A stretch of DNA of 64,000 bases from positions 62,001-126,000 of the forward strand of contig JAEDDN010000002.1 in NCBI GenBank assembly GCA_016298065.1, written 5' to 3'. How positions within the stretch are numbered: the first letter of the stretch is position 1; each line of letters opens with the position of its first letter. This DNA is from Oscillospiraceae bacterium. GTDB taxonomy: Bacteria; Bacillota; Clostridia; Oscillospirales; Ruminococcaceae. Under the pieces are notes generated by a model, which was given only the letters and a program-made list of their open reading frames with translations, did no database searches and was not told the DNA's origin. Below are positions 8,946 through 16,814 of the stretch, piece after piece. The translations under genes were made by a program, and so were the position numbers.

Positions 8946-9854
8946 TTACTTTATATATTTCACTTCACATTCGAGCGTAAAGCCCGTTTTGGTTTTCACT
9001 TCGTTTTTTATTATGTCTATAAGCTCTAAAACATCTTTACAGGTTGCATTACCCTTATTTATAACAAAACCGCTGTGCTTTTCGCTTACTACAGCGCCGC
9101 CTACGGTTTTTCCTTTTAATCCGCAGTCATCTATAAGCTTAGCCGCAAAAGCTCCTTCGGGGCGTTTAAAGGTACTGCCTGCACTTGGATATTCTAAAGG
9201 CTGTTTTGACTTTCGCTTATTCATAGTTTCGGTCATTATAGCTTTTATCTCATCTCGGTTACCTTTTTTTAGCTTAAATACTGCGCCCGTTATAACGTAG
9301 TCCTTATCGGAATAAAAGCTGTGACGATAAGAAAGGTCTAAATCCTCTGCGCTTTTATTTTCTGAATTAAGCTTATCGGTAATATGATAAGCGCTTTTTA
9401 ATACGTCCTTTATCTCACCGCCGTAAGCGCCTGCGTTCATATATACGGCTCCCCCTACCGTTCCCGGTATGCCGTAAGCAAATTCCAAACCCGACAGAGA
9501 GTTTTGCATAGCAAATGTGCAAAGTCTTGACAAGCTTGCTCCGGCGCTTGCAAATACTGTATCTTCGTCAATAAGCTTTATATCCGAAAAATCATTTCCC
9601 AGTAAAACAATCACGCCGTCAAAGCCGTCATCTGATATAAGTACATTACTGCCGTTACCTAAAATGAGCTTTTTTAAATTATTCTCGTTAATAAGCTTTA
9701 GCGTATATATAATCTCGTCCTCTGATTTAGGTATAACCATCAGCTTACACTCACCGCCTATTTTAAAGGACGTATACTGCGCCAAGGGCTCGTTTATTTT
9801 ATATTTTATATTAAGCTTTTCCAAGGCATTTGTAATATTATAAATTACGCTCAT
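8946..9854 (-). CDS. murB: UDP-N-acetylenolpyruvoylglucosamine reductase
   Basis: FAD enzyme that reduces UDP-GlcNAc-enolpyruvate to UDP-MurNAc in peptidoglycan synthesis. It shows YTSFKIGG near the N terminus, LGNGSNVLISD, GIPGTVGGAVYMNAGAYG (FAD binding), SYRHS, and PSAGSTFKRP with the catalytic Ser. The C-terminal SEKHSGFVIN is conserved. The sequence type and length (about 302 residues) fit type IIb MurB of Firmicutes. ATG 9854 is preferred over a GTG at 9863 because GGGTG is well spaced from it. First gene of the murB-rapZ-whiA-dnaE group. Confidence 0.96.
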   Translation of the reverse strand: MSVIYNITNALEKLNIKYKINEPLAQYTSFKIGGECKLMVIPKSEDEIIYTLKLINENNLKKLILGNGSNVLISDDGFDGVIVLLGNDFSDIKLIDEDTVFASAGASLSRLCTFAMQNSLSGLEFAYGIPGTVGGAVYMNAGAYGGEIKDVLKSAYHITDKLNSENKSAEDLDLSYRHSFYSDKDYVITGAVFKLKKGNRDEIKAIMTETMNKRKSKQPLEYPSAGSTFKRPEGAFAAKLIDDCGLKGKTVGGAVVSEKHSGFVINKGNATCKDVLELIDIIKNEVKTKTGFTLECEVKYIK

Positions 9855-9902
9855 CCAATTCACCCTAATACTTTTATGAAATTAAAAACCTACTTAAGTT
9901 CT

Positions 9903-9931
9903 ATTATACTTTATTGCACTAAATATATCAA
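9903..9931 (-). promoter_or_regulatory. promoter of murB operon
   Basis: Minus strand TTGATA (9931-9926), 17-base spacer, TATAAT (9908-9903), about 50 bases before murB, in the divergent gap with ytqA. Confidence 0.75.
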
Positions 9932-9968
9932 ACAAATATTTTATATTTTGTAACGGTTTATTAACGAT

Positions 9969-9996
9969 TTGCAAATATTTTTTTATAGTATATAAT
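9969..9996 (+). promoter_or_regulatory. promoter of ytqA-mnmM-uridine kinase operon
   Basis: Plus strand TTGCAA (9969-9974), 16-base spacer, TATAAT (9991-9996), about 35 bases before the ytqA start. The only good candidate for the three-gene plus-strand operon. Confidence 0.7.
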
Positions 9997-10031
9997 TTAT
10001 ATATGCTATCTTGAGTGGAGTTTTACCGTAA

Positions 10032-10973
10032 ATGGAAAATAATTTTATCTATTCGCTTGATAATAAGCGTTATCACACCTTAAATTATCACCTTAGACAA
10101 ACCTTTAATTCTAAAATCTTTAAGGTGTCGTTAAACGCAGGCTTTACCTGCCCTAATATCGACGGAACTAAGGGAGTCGGCGGCTGCAGTTACTGCTCGC
10201 CCGACGGAAGCGGAGATTTTGGCGGAGACCCTAAAAAAAGTATCACAGAGCAGTTTAATTCGGTTAAGGAAAAACTGCATAAAAAATGGCCCGAAGCAAA
10301 ATATATAGCGTATTTTCAGGCGCATACAAACACCTATGCTCCGCTTGACACGTTAAAAAAATATTATGAAACTGCTCTAAGCATAGAAAATGTAGTGGGG
10401 CTTAGTATTGCTACACGAGCCGACTGTATAAGTAAAGCTACGGCCGATTACTTATCAGAGCTTTCTAATCGCACCTATTTAGAGGTGGAATTAGGGCTTC
10501 AGACTACCTTTGACTCAACCGCCAAAAAGATAAACCGCTGTCACAGCTATGCCGATTTTTTAAAGGGATACGATATGCTTAAAAAAAGAGGAATAAATAT
10601 CTGTGTGCATATAATAAACGGCTTACCGGGAGAAACTCACGAGATGATGGTCGAAAATATTAAAAAGGTTGCAAAGCTAAGACCTCATTCGGTAAAAATT
10701 CACCTTTTGCATATAATAAAAGGTACGGCTATGGAAAATGAATTAAAAAAAGGTGAGGTTAAGCTTTTAGACCGTGACGAATATGTAAATATCGTGTGCG
10801 ACCAGCTTGAAGCTTTGCCGCCAGAGACGGTTATCCAGCGCATAACCGGTGACGGCGATATAAATAAGCTTATAGGTCCTTTATGGAGCTTAAAAAAGTT
10901 TTGTGTAATGAACGAAATAGACAAAGAAATGCTAAGGCGTGACAGCTTTCAGGGAAAATACTTTACGCCTTAA
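10032..10973 (+). CDS. ytqA: Radical SAM protein, YtqA/TIGR01212 family
   Basis: 313 residues with a CX11CX2C iron-sulfur motif (Cys40, Cys52, Cys55 in TCPNIDGTKGVGGCSYC), the YtqA-family variant of the radical SAM CX3CX2C motif. LEVELGLQT and HIINGLPGET are further conserved radical-SAM barrel segments. The adjacent methyltransferase (MnmM/YtqB) acts on the tRNA wobble uridine in B. subtilis, and YtqA has been linked to the same modification pathway; I am less sure of its exact reaction. Starts with ATG 10032 preceded by GAGTGGAG. A 24-base gap separates it from mnmM. Confidence 0.88.
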   Translation: MENNFIYSLDNKRYHTLNYHLRQTFNSKIFKVSLNAGFTCPNIDGTKGVGGCSYCSPDGSGDFGGDPKKSITEQFNSVKEKLHKKWPEAKYIAYFQAHTNTYAPLDTLKKYYETALSIENVVGLSIATRADCISKATADYLSELSNRTYLEVELGLQTTFDSTAKKINRCHSYADFLKGYDMLKKRGINICVHIINGLPGETHEMMVENIKKVAKLRPHSVKIHLLHIIKGTAMENELKKGEVKLLDRDEYVNIVCDQLEALPPETVIQRITGDGDINKLIGPLWSLKKFCVMNEIDKEMLRRDSFQGKYFTP

Positions 10974-10997
10974 AGCAAAATATGCGGAGAGCTAATA

Positions 10998-11552
10998 ATG
11001 GAAAATATACTCGATTTTTCTAAAACTATTATGAAATCAAAAGCTAAAGATGGCGCACTTTACGCAGACTTTACCTGCGGTAACGGTAATGATACCTTAT
11101 TTTTAGCTACACTTTCCGAAAACTGCCGTGTTATCGGCTTTGACATACAACAATCGGCGATAAAAAATACACATGCACTTTTAGATAAGCATAATATAAA
11201 AAATGTGACGCTTATAAACGACAGTCACGATAATTTGGATAAATATTTGACTTCGCCGTTTGAAATAGGAGTTTTTAATTTAGGGTATCTTCCTCACGGC
11301 GACAAAGCTTTAACCACCAAAACCGAAACTACTGTTTCGGCAATTAAAAAGGCTTTGAATTTTTTAAGCAAGGACGGTGTGCTTATCATCGTATTATACC
11401 CCGGTCACGAGGAGGGATTTAGAGAAAGCAAAGCAGTAGAAAAATATCTTTGTTCGCTTTCGGGAAGTGAATTTAACGTAGTTAAATATGACTTTATAAA
11501 CAAGAAAAATCCGCCCTTTTTAATAGCGGTGGAAAGATTTTTTAAAGTTTAA
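10998..11552 (+). CDS. mnmM: tRNA wobble-uridine methyltransferase, MnmM/YtqB family
   Basis: Class I SAM-dependent methyltransferase of 184 residues (rRNA_methylase family, PF06962). The SAM site is ADFTCGNGNDTLFLA (about residues 24-38), followed by GFDIQQSA, FNLGYLPHGDK and the family-typical YPGHEEG. The B. subtilis homologue converts 5-aminomethyl-2-thiouridine to the methylaminomethyl form at the tRNA wobble position. Good ribosome binding site (GCGGAGAG). Pairs with ytqA in one operon, as in many Firmicutes. Confidence 0.9.
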   Translation: MENILDFSKTIMKSKAKDGALYADFTCGNGNDTLFLATLSENCRVIGFDIQQSAIKNTHALLDKHNIKNVTLINDSHDNLDKYLTSPFEIGVFNLGYLPHGDKALTTKTETTVSAIKKALNFLSKDGVLIIVLYPGHEEGFRESKAVEKYLCSLSGSEFNVVKYDFINKKNPPFLIAVERFFKV

Positions 11553-11579
11553 TTTATATTTTTAATATCGGAGGTTACT

Positions 11580-12515
11580 ATGAGATACCACAGTAAAACG
11601 GAAAAAATATCAGCTCAAGCAATAAATAGCAGTGGCTTAAATTCACCGGATGAGCTTATTAAATCAGCTGAAAATGCTTTTTTAGAGAGGATAAATGAGC
11701 TGGTTGATACGGCGATAAACGAAGAAAGGTATATAATCCTTCTAACAGGTCCTTCTGCCTCGGGCAAGACCACCTCTTCAAAGAAAATCGCCGCTAAGCT
11801 TGAGGAAAGGGGCAAAAAGGTAAACCGCATTTCCCTCGACAATTTTTATAAGACAAGAGATGAAATGCCCCACTGGAGAGACGGCAGTAAAAACTTTGAG
11901 TCAATAGAAAGCTTGGATTTAAAGTATTTTAACTATATTATCTCAAAGCTAAAAGAGGACGGCTTTGCTGACTTTCCTATTTTTGATTTTACAAAAGCCG
12001 AAAGGTCCGATGAAACCTTTAGAGTTGATTTTGACAATCAAACCTTCTTGATTTTTGAGGGCATACACGCGCTCAATCCTCTTTTATCTGAGGAGCTTAA
12101 TACCTACAAAGCGCTAAAGGTATATGTAAGCGCCCACAGCGACTTTGTTGACGAAAATGGCGATATACTGCTCGCCTCTCGTGATTTAAGACTTACACGC
12201 AGACTTTTAAGAGATACCGTAAAGCGTTCCACCTCACCTGACGAAACCTTTAGTTTATGGGATAAAGTGTGTAAAGGTGAAGCCATTTACATTAGACCTT
12301 TTAAAAAATTAGCAGACATTCATATAAATTCAACCCATCCTTATGAGCCTTTGGTTTACAAAAAAAGACTTTTGGCAGCATTTAGTCAAAATCTTATAAC
12401 CGAATCTAAATATAAAGATACTGAAATGCGCCTTAAGGTTGCTTTTAGACAATTTGAGGAGATTTCAGAAGATTTAGTTCCCGATTATTCTCTTTTAAAG
12501 GAATTTTTAGTTTAA
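11580..12515 (+). CDS. Uridine kinase/phosphoribulokinase-family nucleoside kinase
   Basis: 311 residues. A roughly 50-residue N-terminal helical region precedes the P-loop GPSASGKTTSS (about 57-67), which is the uridine-kinase form (S-SGKTT). ISLDNFYK matches the uridine kinase substrate-side motif DD/DNFY, and FEGIHALNP the Walker B region. RDLRLTRRLLRDTVKR resembles the lid segment. Likely phosphorylates uridine or a related nucleoside, but the substrate is inferred and the N-terminal extension is not typical of Udk. AGGAGG-like site (TCGGAGG) before the start. Third gene of the ytqA operon. Confidence 0.8.
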   Translation: MRYHSKTEKISAQAINSSGLNSPDELIKSAENAFLERINELVDTAINEERYIILLTGPSASGKTTSSKKIAAKLEERGKKVNRISLDNFYKTRDEMPHWRDGSKNFESIESLDLKYFNYIISKLKEDGFADFPIFDFTKAERSDETFRVDFDNQTFLIFEGIHALNPLLSEELNTYKALKVYVSAHSDFVDENGDILLASRDLRLTRRLLRDTVKRSTSPDETFSLWDKVCKGEAIYIRPFKKLADIHINSTHPYEPLVYKKRLLAAFSQNLITESKYKDTEMRLKVAFRQFEEISEDLVPDYSLLKEFLV

Positions 12516-12538
12516 AATAATATATTTTATTAAAAAAC

Positions 12539-12567
12539 GTGACTTTTTTATGAATATATGTTATAAT
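12539..12567 (+). promoter_or_regulatory. promoter of the zinc-ribbon membrane protein gene
   Basis: GTGACT (12539-12544, four of six matches to TTGACA), 17-base spacer and perfect TATAAT (12562-12567). The -10 falls inside the left arm of the adjoining palindrome. Confidence 0.6.
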
Positions 12568-12604
12568 ATAGTAGTATTATAAGTTAGTAATACTACTATA
12601 TTAT
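12563..12604 (+). promoter_or_regulatory. 17-bp perfect palindrome over the -10 and start site
   Basis: Perfect inverted repeat: left arm 12563-12579, 8-base spacer, right arm 12588-12604. It covers the -10, the predicted transcription start and the 5' leader, and ends 5 bases before AGGAGG. Because transcription would begin inside the left arm, a DNA operator is more likely than an mRNA hairpin for transcripts from this promoter. Read-through from the kinase gene would form an AT-rich hairpin followed by TTATTTTT. Confidence 0.7.
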
Positions 12605-12622
12605 TTTTAGGAGGAAATTTTT

Positions 12623-13204
12623 ATGTCTTTTTGTCCAAAATGCGGTAATCAGGTTGAAGACGGTGTTGCTTTTTGCCCTGCTTGCGGTGCAAATCTAACT
12701 ACCTCAGAAGCTAATACTACCGAACAGCAAACTGCTTCTCAACAACCTAACTACCAAGAAAATCAAAACACTCAAAATCAAAACTTCACAAACGCCTTTA
12801 ACAATCTTAATAATACGGCTGACTCTACTGCAGAATGTGATCCGGCAGATATTCAGAATAACAAAGTTATGGCTGTCTTGTCTTACTTCGGCATATTGGT
12901 GTTAATTCCAATATTCGCAGCCAAAAACTCAAAATTTGCTCGTTTCCATGCAAATCAAGGCTTGTTATTATTTATTGCTGAAATTGCGTTACAAATTATC
13001 CAAAGAATATTACAGGCTGTCTTCCCATATCACTGGACTTCTTCTTATACATACACAAGAGGTATAGTATATAATATTCTTGCTTTTGTTATCGCTGTTT
13101 TAATGATCGTAATATTAGTTTTGACTATTATCGGTATCGTTAATGCGGTTAAGGGCAAAGCAAAAGAATTGCCGATTATCGGAAGTATTAAAATTTTAAA
13201 GTAA
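12623..13204 (+). CDS. Zinc-ribbon membrane protein (DUF4870-like)
   Basis: 193 residues. An N-terminal double CXXC zinc ribbon (FCPKCG at 3-8, FCPACG at 17-22) is followed by a Gln/Asn-rich linker to about residue 70. A membrane part then has KVMAVLSYFGILVLIPIFAAKNSKFARFHANQG, which resembles DUF4870/Tic20-like proteins, and three or so hydrophobic helices to the C terminus. No enzymatic motif. Monocistronic: own promoter, strong AGGAGG site, then a terminator. The function of this family is unknown. Confidence 0.8.
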   Translation: MSFCPKCGNQVEDGVAFCPACGANLTTSEANTTEQQTASQQPNYQENQNTQNQNFTNAFNNLNNTADSTAECDPADIQNNKVMAVLSYFGILVLIPIFAAKNSKFARFHANQGLLLFIAEIALQIIQRILQAVFPYHWTSSYTYTRGIVYNILAFVIAVLMIVILVLTIIGIVNAVKGKAKELPIIGSIKILK

Positions 13205-13229
13205 TTATTACTTAAATACCTTTACTTAA

Positions 13230-13260
13230 AAATCCGCTGTACGTTATGTACAGCGGATTT
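13230..13260. terminator. bidirectional terminator between zinc-ribbon gene and spoIVA
   Basis: Perfect 13-bp stem AAATCCGCTGTAC / GTACAGCGGATTT with a 5-base loop between two convergent genes. T-rich sequence follows on the plus side (ATTATTTT) and AAG/T tracts on the minus side. Confidence 0.9.
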
Positions 13261-13269
13261 ATTATTTTG

Positions 13270-14760
13270 TTATAGTATGATGCAGATAAGTCCTCCGCAA
13301 CCCTCGTTTATAATGCGCTCTATAGTTTCCTGAAGCTTCATTCTCGCCTCTGACGGCATTCTGTAAAGCTTACTGTGTAAGCCCTCGTTTACAAGCTCGT
13401 GCAGAGATTTGCCGAATATATTTGACTCCCATATCTTTTGCGGATTTTCGTCAAACTCATTTAAGAGGTATTTTACAAGGTCCTCTGACTGACTTTCGGT
13501 GCCTACTATCGGACTCACCTCAGTTGTGATGTTTGCCTTCATAATGTGAAGCGACGGTGCCGTAGCACGAAGTCTTACACCGTATTTGCCTCCTTGCTTT
13601 ACTATTTCGGGCTCTTCAAGGGATAACTGATCCAAAGCAGGCATAACTATTCCATAGCCTGTAGCTTCTACCTCCTCCAAAGCACCCTTTATTTTATCGT
13701 ACTCTTTTTTTATCTGCGCCAACTGAATCATAAGCGGCATAAGTCCCGATTCTCCGCCTATCTCAAGCCCGGTGGAATCCTCCAGCACCTTATAGAAAAG
13801 CTCATCATTTAAGGATATTGATATAACGGCGTTGCCTGTGCCCAAATCTATGCTCTTTAAGAGAGTTTTGTTTACATATTCGCATTTATCGATCTCATCA
13901 GCTATATTCGATACCTCGTTTATATTAACTAAGTCCCTTGCTCCTTTCTTAATATAATCGAAAATCTCGGACTTTAGCCAGTGTTCCTTATTAAGATAGT
14001 TTATCCACCTTGGCATTTCAACCGAAATTTCTTTTATCGGAAACTGATAAAGAAGCTGATTCATAATTCCTTTAATATCGTCCTCGTCTAAATCAACACA
14101 GCTTATCGGTATTACGGGAACCTTATATTTATCTATAAGGTATTCGCTTAACTCTGCCGCCTTTGTGCTGTTTGGATTTGTGGTGTTTAAAAGCACAATG
14201 AACGGCTTATTCATATTTTTTAGTTCGTTTATTACACGTTCCTCGGCTTCCTCGTATTCGTCTCTCGGAATATCGCTTATAGTGCCGTCGGTGGTGATAA
14301 CTATGCCTACGGTAGAATGTTCGGTTATAACTCGTTGTGTGCCTATCTCCGCCGCCATATTAAAAGGCACTTCGCTGTCAAACCACGGCGTTACTACCAT
14401 TCTGGGAGCTTCGTTTTCGATATAGCCTATTGAGCTTGGCACTATGTATCCTACGCAGTCTATAAGCCTTACGTTTAATTTAGTGTTGTTTTCAAGCTCT
14501 ATGGATATTGCTTCCTCAGGCACAAACTTAGGCTCTGTCGTCATAATGGTTTTGCCTGCGGCAGATTGAGGCAGTTCATCAATAGCTCTTTCTTTTCTGA
14601 AATCACTGTCGATATTAGGTATAACAAGCGTTTCCATAAACTTTTTTATAAAGGTGGATTTGCCTGTTCTTACCGGACCTACTATCCCAAGATAGATGTC
14701 TCCGCCGGTTCTGGACGCTATATCCTGATAAATACTGCTATTTACAACTGTAGTTGTCAT
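13270..14760 (-). CDS. spoIVA: Spore coat morphogenetic ATPase SpoIVA
   Basis: Protein that polymerises on the forespore surface as the base of the spore coat. 496 residues from the chosen start, close to the 492 of B. subtilis. SRTGGDIYLGIVGPVRTGKST holds the Walker A (about 28-36). DCVGYIVPSSIGY and ITTDGTISDIPRDEY follow, and the C-terminal GCGGLICIIL is the conserved membrane-surface anchor. ATG 14760 is chosen because GGAGG lies 8 bases upstream; a longer frame to 14835 overlaps the sigma-E-like promoter. Clear marker of an endospore former. Confidence 0.97.
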   Translation of the reverse strand: MTTTVVNSSIYQDIASRTGGDIYLGIVGPVRTGKSTFIKKFMETLVIPNIDSDFRKERAIDELPQSAAGKTIMTTEPKFVPEEAISIELENNTKLNVRLIDCVGYIVPSSIGYIENEAPRMVVTPWFDSEVPFNMAAEIGTQRVITEHSTVGIVITTDGTISDIPRDEYEEAEERVINELKNMNKPFIVLLNTTNPNSTKAAELSEYLIDKYKVPVIPISCVDLDEDDIKGIMNQLLYQFPIKEISVEMPRWINYLNKEHWLKSEIFDYIKKGARDLVNINEVSNIADEIDKCEYVNKTLLKSIDLGTGNAVISISLNDELFYKVLEDSTGLEIGGESGLMPLMIQLAQIKKEYDKIKGALEEVEATGYGIVMPALDQLSLEEPEIVKQGGKYGVRLRATAPSLHIMKANITTEVSPIVGTESQSEDLVKYLLNEFDENPQKIWESNIFGKSLHELVNEGLHSKLYRMPSEARMKLQETIERIINEGCGGLICIIL

Positions 14761-14798
14761 TGTCTTTTCCTCCATATTCTCAGACGTTCTTTTATAAA

Positions 14799-14827
14799 TA
14801 TCTATGAGCGTTTGGACAAAAATATGA
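14799..14827 (-). promoter_or_regulatory. sigma-E-like promoter of spoIVA
   Basis: Minus strand TCATATT (14827-14821; full match to KMATATT), 14-base spacer and CATAGATA (14806-14799; CATACAAT-like). The spacing is right for mother-cell sigma-E, which drives spoIVA in B. subtilis. Predicted start near 14791, about 30 bases before the start codon. Confidence 0.65.
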
Positions 14828-14842
14828 TTTAGCATAAAAAAT

Positions 14843-14875
14843 AAACGAACTTATCTTTAAAAGATAAGTTCGTTT
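14843..14875 (-). terminator. terminator of pckG
   Basis: Perfect 15-bp stem AAACGAACTTATCTT / AAGATAAGTTCGTTT with a 3-base loop, followed on the minus strand by TATTTTTTAT. It lies 25 bases after the pckG stop. Confidence 0.88.
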
Positions 14876-14899
14876 TCGTAAATTATTCTATTATAAAAA

Positions 14900-16672
14900 T
14901 TATTTACTAAGTCTTGCTTTTAAGTCAGAAAGCTGTTTTGAAAGCTCTGCAGGTAATTTATCGCCGAATTTAGCAAAGAATTCCTCAATACCTTTCGCTT
15001 CTTCTTTCCAAAGGTCAATATCAACGTTTAAGAGGTCTTTAACTGTATTTACGTCTATATCCAATCCCTCTATGTTGATGTCCTCAGGCTTAGGCTCGTA
15101 ACCGATTGGAGTTTCAACTGCGTCTGCAGTACCCTTGCAGCGACCTATAATCCACATCAAAACTCTCATATTGTCGCCGAAACCGGGCCAGATAAAGTGA
15201 CCTTCGTCATCTGTTCTGAACCAGTTTACGTTGAATATCTTAGGAGCGTTTTCGCCTAATTTTTCGCCCATTTCAAGCCAATGTGCAAAATAGTCACCCA
15301 TGTGATAACCGCAGAACGGCAACATAGCCATCGGGTCACGTCTTACAACGCCTACTGCACCTGTAGCTGCAGCTGTTGTTTCGGAAGCCATTGTAGCGCC
15401 TACGAATACGCCGTGTTTCCAGTCAAATGATTGATATACAAGCGGAGAAGTCTTAGCTCTGCGTCCGCCGAAAATCATAGCTGAAATCGGAACGCCGTTA
15501 GGATTGTCAAATTCACTGGAAATGCAAGGACAGTTCTTAGCGGGAGCAGTAAATCTTGAGTTTGGATGAGCACCCTTAATATCAGAGGTTTTGCCGTTCC
15601 ATTTCTGATTTGTCCAGTCAACTGCATTTTCAGGAGGATTCTTGTCTAAGCCCTCCCACCAAACAGTGTTGTCGTCTAAGTTATGAGCAACGTTTGTAAA
15701 TATAGTATTCTTCTTTGTTGAAGCGAGTGCATTTGGGTTTGATTTTGCATTTGTACCCGGTGCAACGCCAAAGAAGCCGTTTTCAGGGTTAATTGCATAA
15801 AGCTTGCCGTCATCGCCTTGTTTTAACCAAGCGATATCGTCGCCGACAGTCCAAACCTTATAGCCTTCCTTTGCATAAATTTCAGGAGGTACGAGCATAG
15901 CAAGGTTTGTTTTACCGCAAGCAGACGGGAATGCAGCTGTAACGTATGTAACCTCACCCTGAGGATTTTCAATGCCCAAAATGAGCATATGTTCAGCCAT
16001 CCAGCCTTCGTTTTTACCTTGATATGAAGCAATTCTAAGAGCAAAGCACTTTTTACCGAGCAATACGTTTCCGCCGTAAGCAGAGTTTATTGACCAAATT
16101 GTATTATCTTCAGGGAAATGAACAATATATCTCTTTTCAGGGTCAATATCAGCTTTTGAGTGCAAGCCTCTTACGAAGTCGTTTGAGGTGTCGCCCAAGT
16201 TTTTGAAAGCGTTTTGTCCCATTCTTGTCATAATGTCCATATTAAGAACAACATAAATTGAGTCGGTAAGCTCAACGCCAACTTTTGCAAGCGGAGAACC
16301 TATAGGACCCATTGAATAAGGGATAACGTACATTGTACGTCCCTTCATAACGCCGTCATACATAGGAGTAAGCTTAGCGTACATTTCTTTAGGATCGCAC
16401 CAGTTGTTTGTAGGGCCTGCGTCCTCTTCCTTTCTGGAGCAGATAAAGGTACGGGCTTCTACACGGGCAACGTCGTTAGGCAACGTTCTGTGAAGTAAGC
16501 ATCCAGGCAATTTTTCTTTGTTGAGCTCTTCCATTTCGCCTGTAGCGATAGCTTCATTTCTGAGCGCAGTTAATTGCTCTTCGCTTCCGTCTATCCAGAC
16601 AACCTTATCAGGTTTACAAAGCGCAACCATTTCGTCAACCCAACTGATAACATTTTTGTTGTTAGTCAACAT
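14900..16672 (-). CDS. pckG: Phosphoenolpyruvate carboxykinase, GTP type
   Basis: 590 residues, the length of GTP-dependent PEPCK. AAFPSACGKTN (about 247-257) is the GTP-class kinase loop with the reactive Cys near 252. Further conserved segments are RTMYVIPYSMGP, SINSAYGGN, TVGDDIAW and GVFVGATMASE. The ATP-type PckA of many Firmicutes has a different P-loop and is about 530 residues. It interconverts oxaloacetate and PEP; in cellulolytic Clostridia such as C. thermocellum the GDP-linked direction is important in PEP metabolism. Monocistronic with a strong promoter and terminator. AAAGGATG precedes the start. Confidence 0.97.
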   Translation of the reverse strand: MLTNNKNVISWVDEMVALCKPDKVVWIDGSEEQLTALRNEAIATGEMEELNKEKLPGCLLHRTLPNDVARVEARTFICSRKEEDAGPTNNWCDPKEMYAKLTPMYDGVMKGRTMYVIPYSMGPIGSPLAKVGVELTDSIYVVLNMDIMTRMGQNAFKNLGDTSNDFVRGLHSKADIDPEKRYIVHFPEDNTIWSINSAYGGNVLLGKKCFALRIASYQGKNEGWMAEHMLILGIENPQGEVTYVTAAFPSACGKTNLAMLVPPEIYAKEGYKVWTVGDDIAWLKQGDDGKLYAINPENGFFGVAPGTNAKSNPNALASTKKNTIFTNVAHNLDDNTVWWEGLDKNPPENAVDWTNQKWNGKTSDIKGAHPNSRFTAPAKNCPCISSEFDNPNGVPISAMIFGGRRAKTSPLVYQSFDWKHGVFVGATMASETTAAATGAVGVVRRDPMAMLPFCGYHMGDYFAHWLEMGEKLGENAPKIFNVNWFRTDDEGHFIWPGFGDNMRVLMWIIGRCKGTADAVETPIGYEPKPEDINIEGLDIDVNTVKDLLNVDIDLWKEEAKGIEEFFAKFGDKLPAELSKQLSDLKARLSK

Positions 16673-16726
16673 ACAAATTTCATCCTTTCGTTTATATATA
16701 AATAATCAAAAATTTCTACAAATAAC

Positions 16727-16755
16727 ATTATATAAAATCTTAATAATTTTGACAA
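16727..16755 (-). promoter_or_regulatory. promoter of pckG
   Basis: Minus strand TTGTCA (16755-16750), 17-base spacer, perfect TATAAT (16732-16727), about 55 bases before the start codon. Confidence 0.8.
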
Positions 16756-16777
16756 GTACTATTATGTAAAAAATCCA

Positions 16778-16814
16778 TTAAAATGAATAAATATTTTGTT
16801 GAAATTCATTTTAA
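16778..16814 (-). terminator. possible AT-rich terminator after tsaD
   Basis: Perfect 11-bp arms TTAAAATGAAT / ATTCATTTTAA, 15-base loop, overlapping the tsaD stop codon; followed on the minus strand by GGATTTTTTAC. The stem is weak in GC. Confidence 0.5.

Noticed and set aside
14761..14835. 25 extra N-terminal residues of SpoIVA
   Set aside because: The segment contains the ribosome binding site and the -10 and lies partly upstream of the predicted transcript start.
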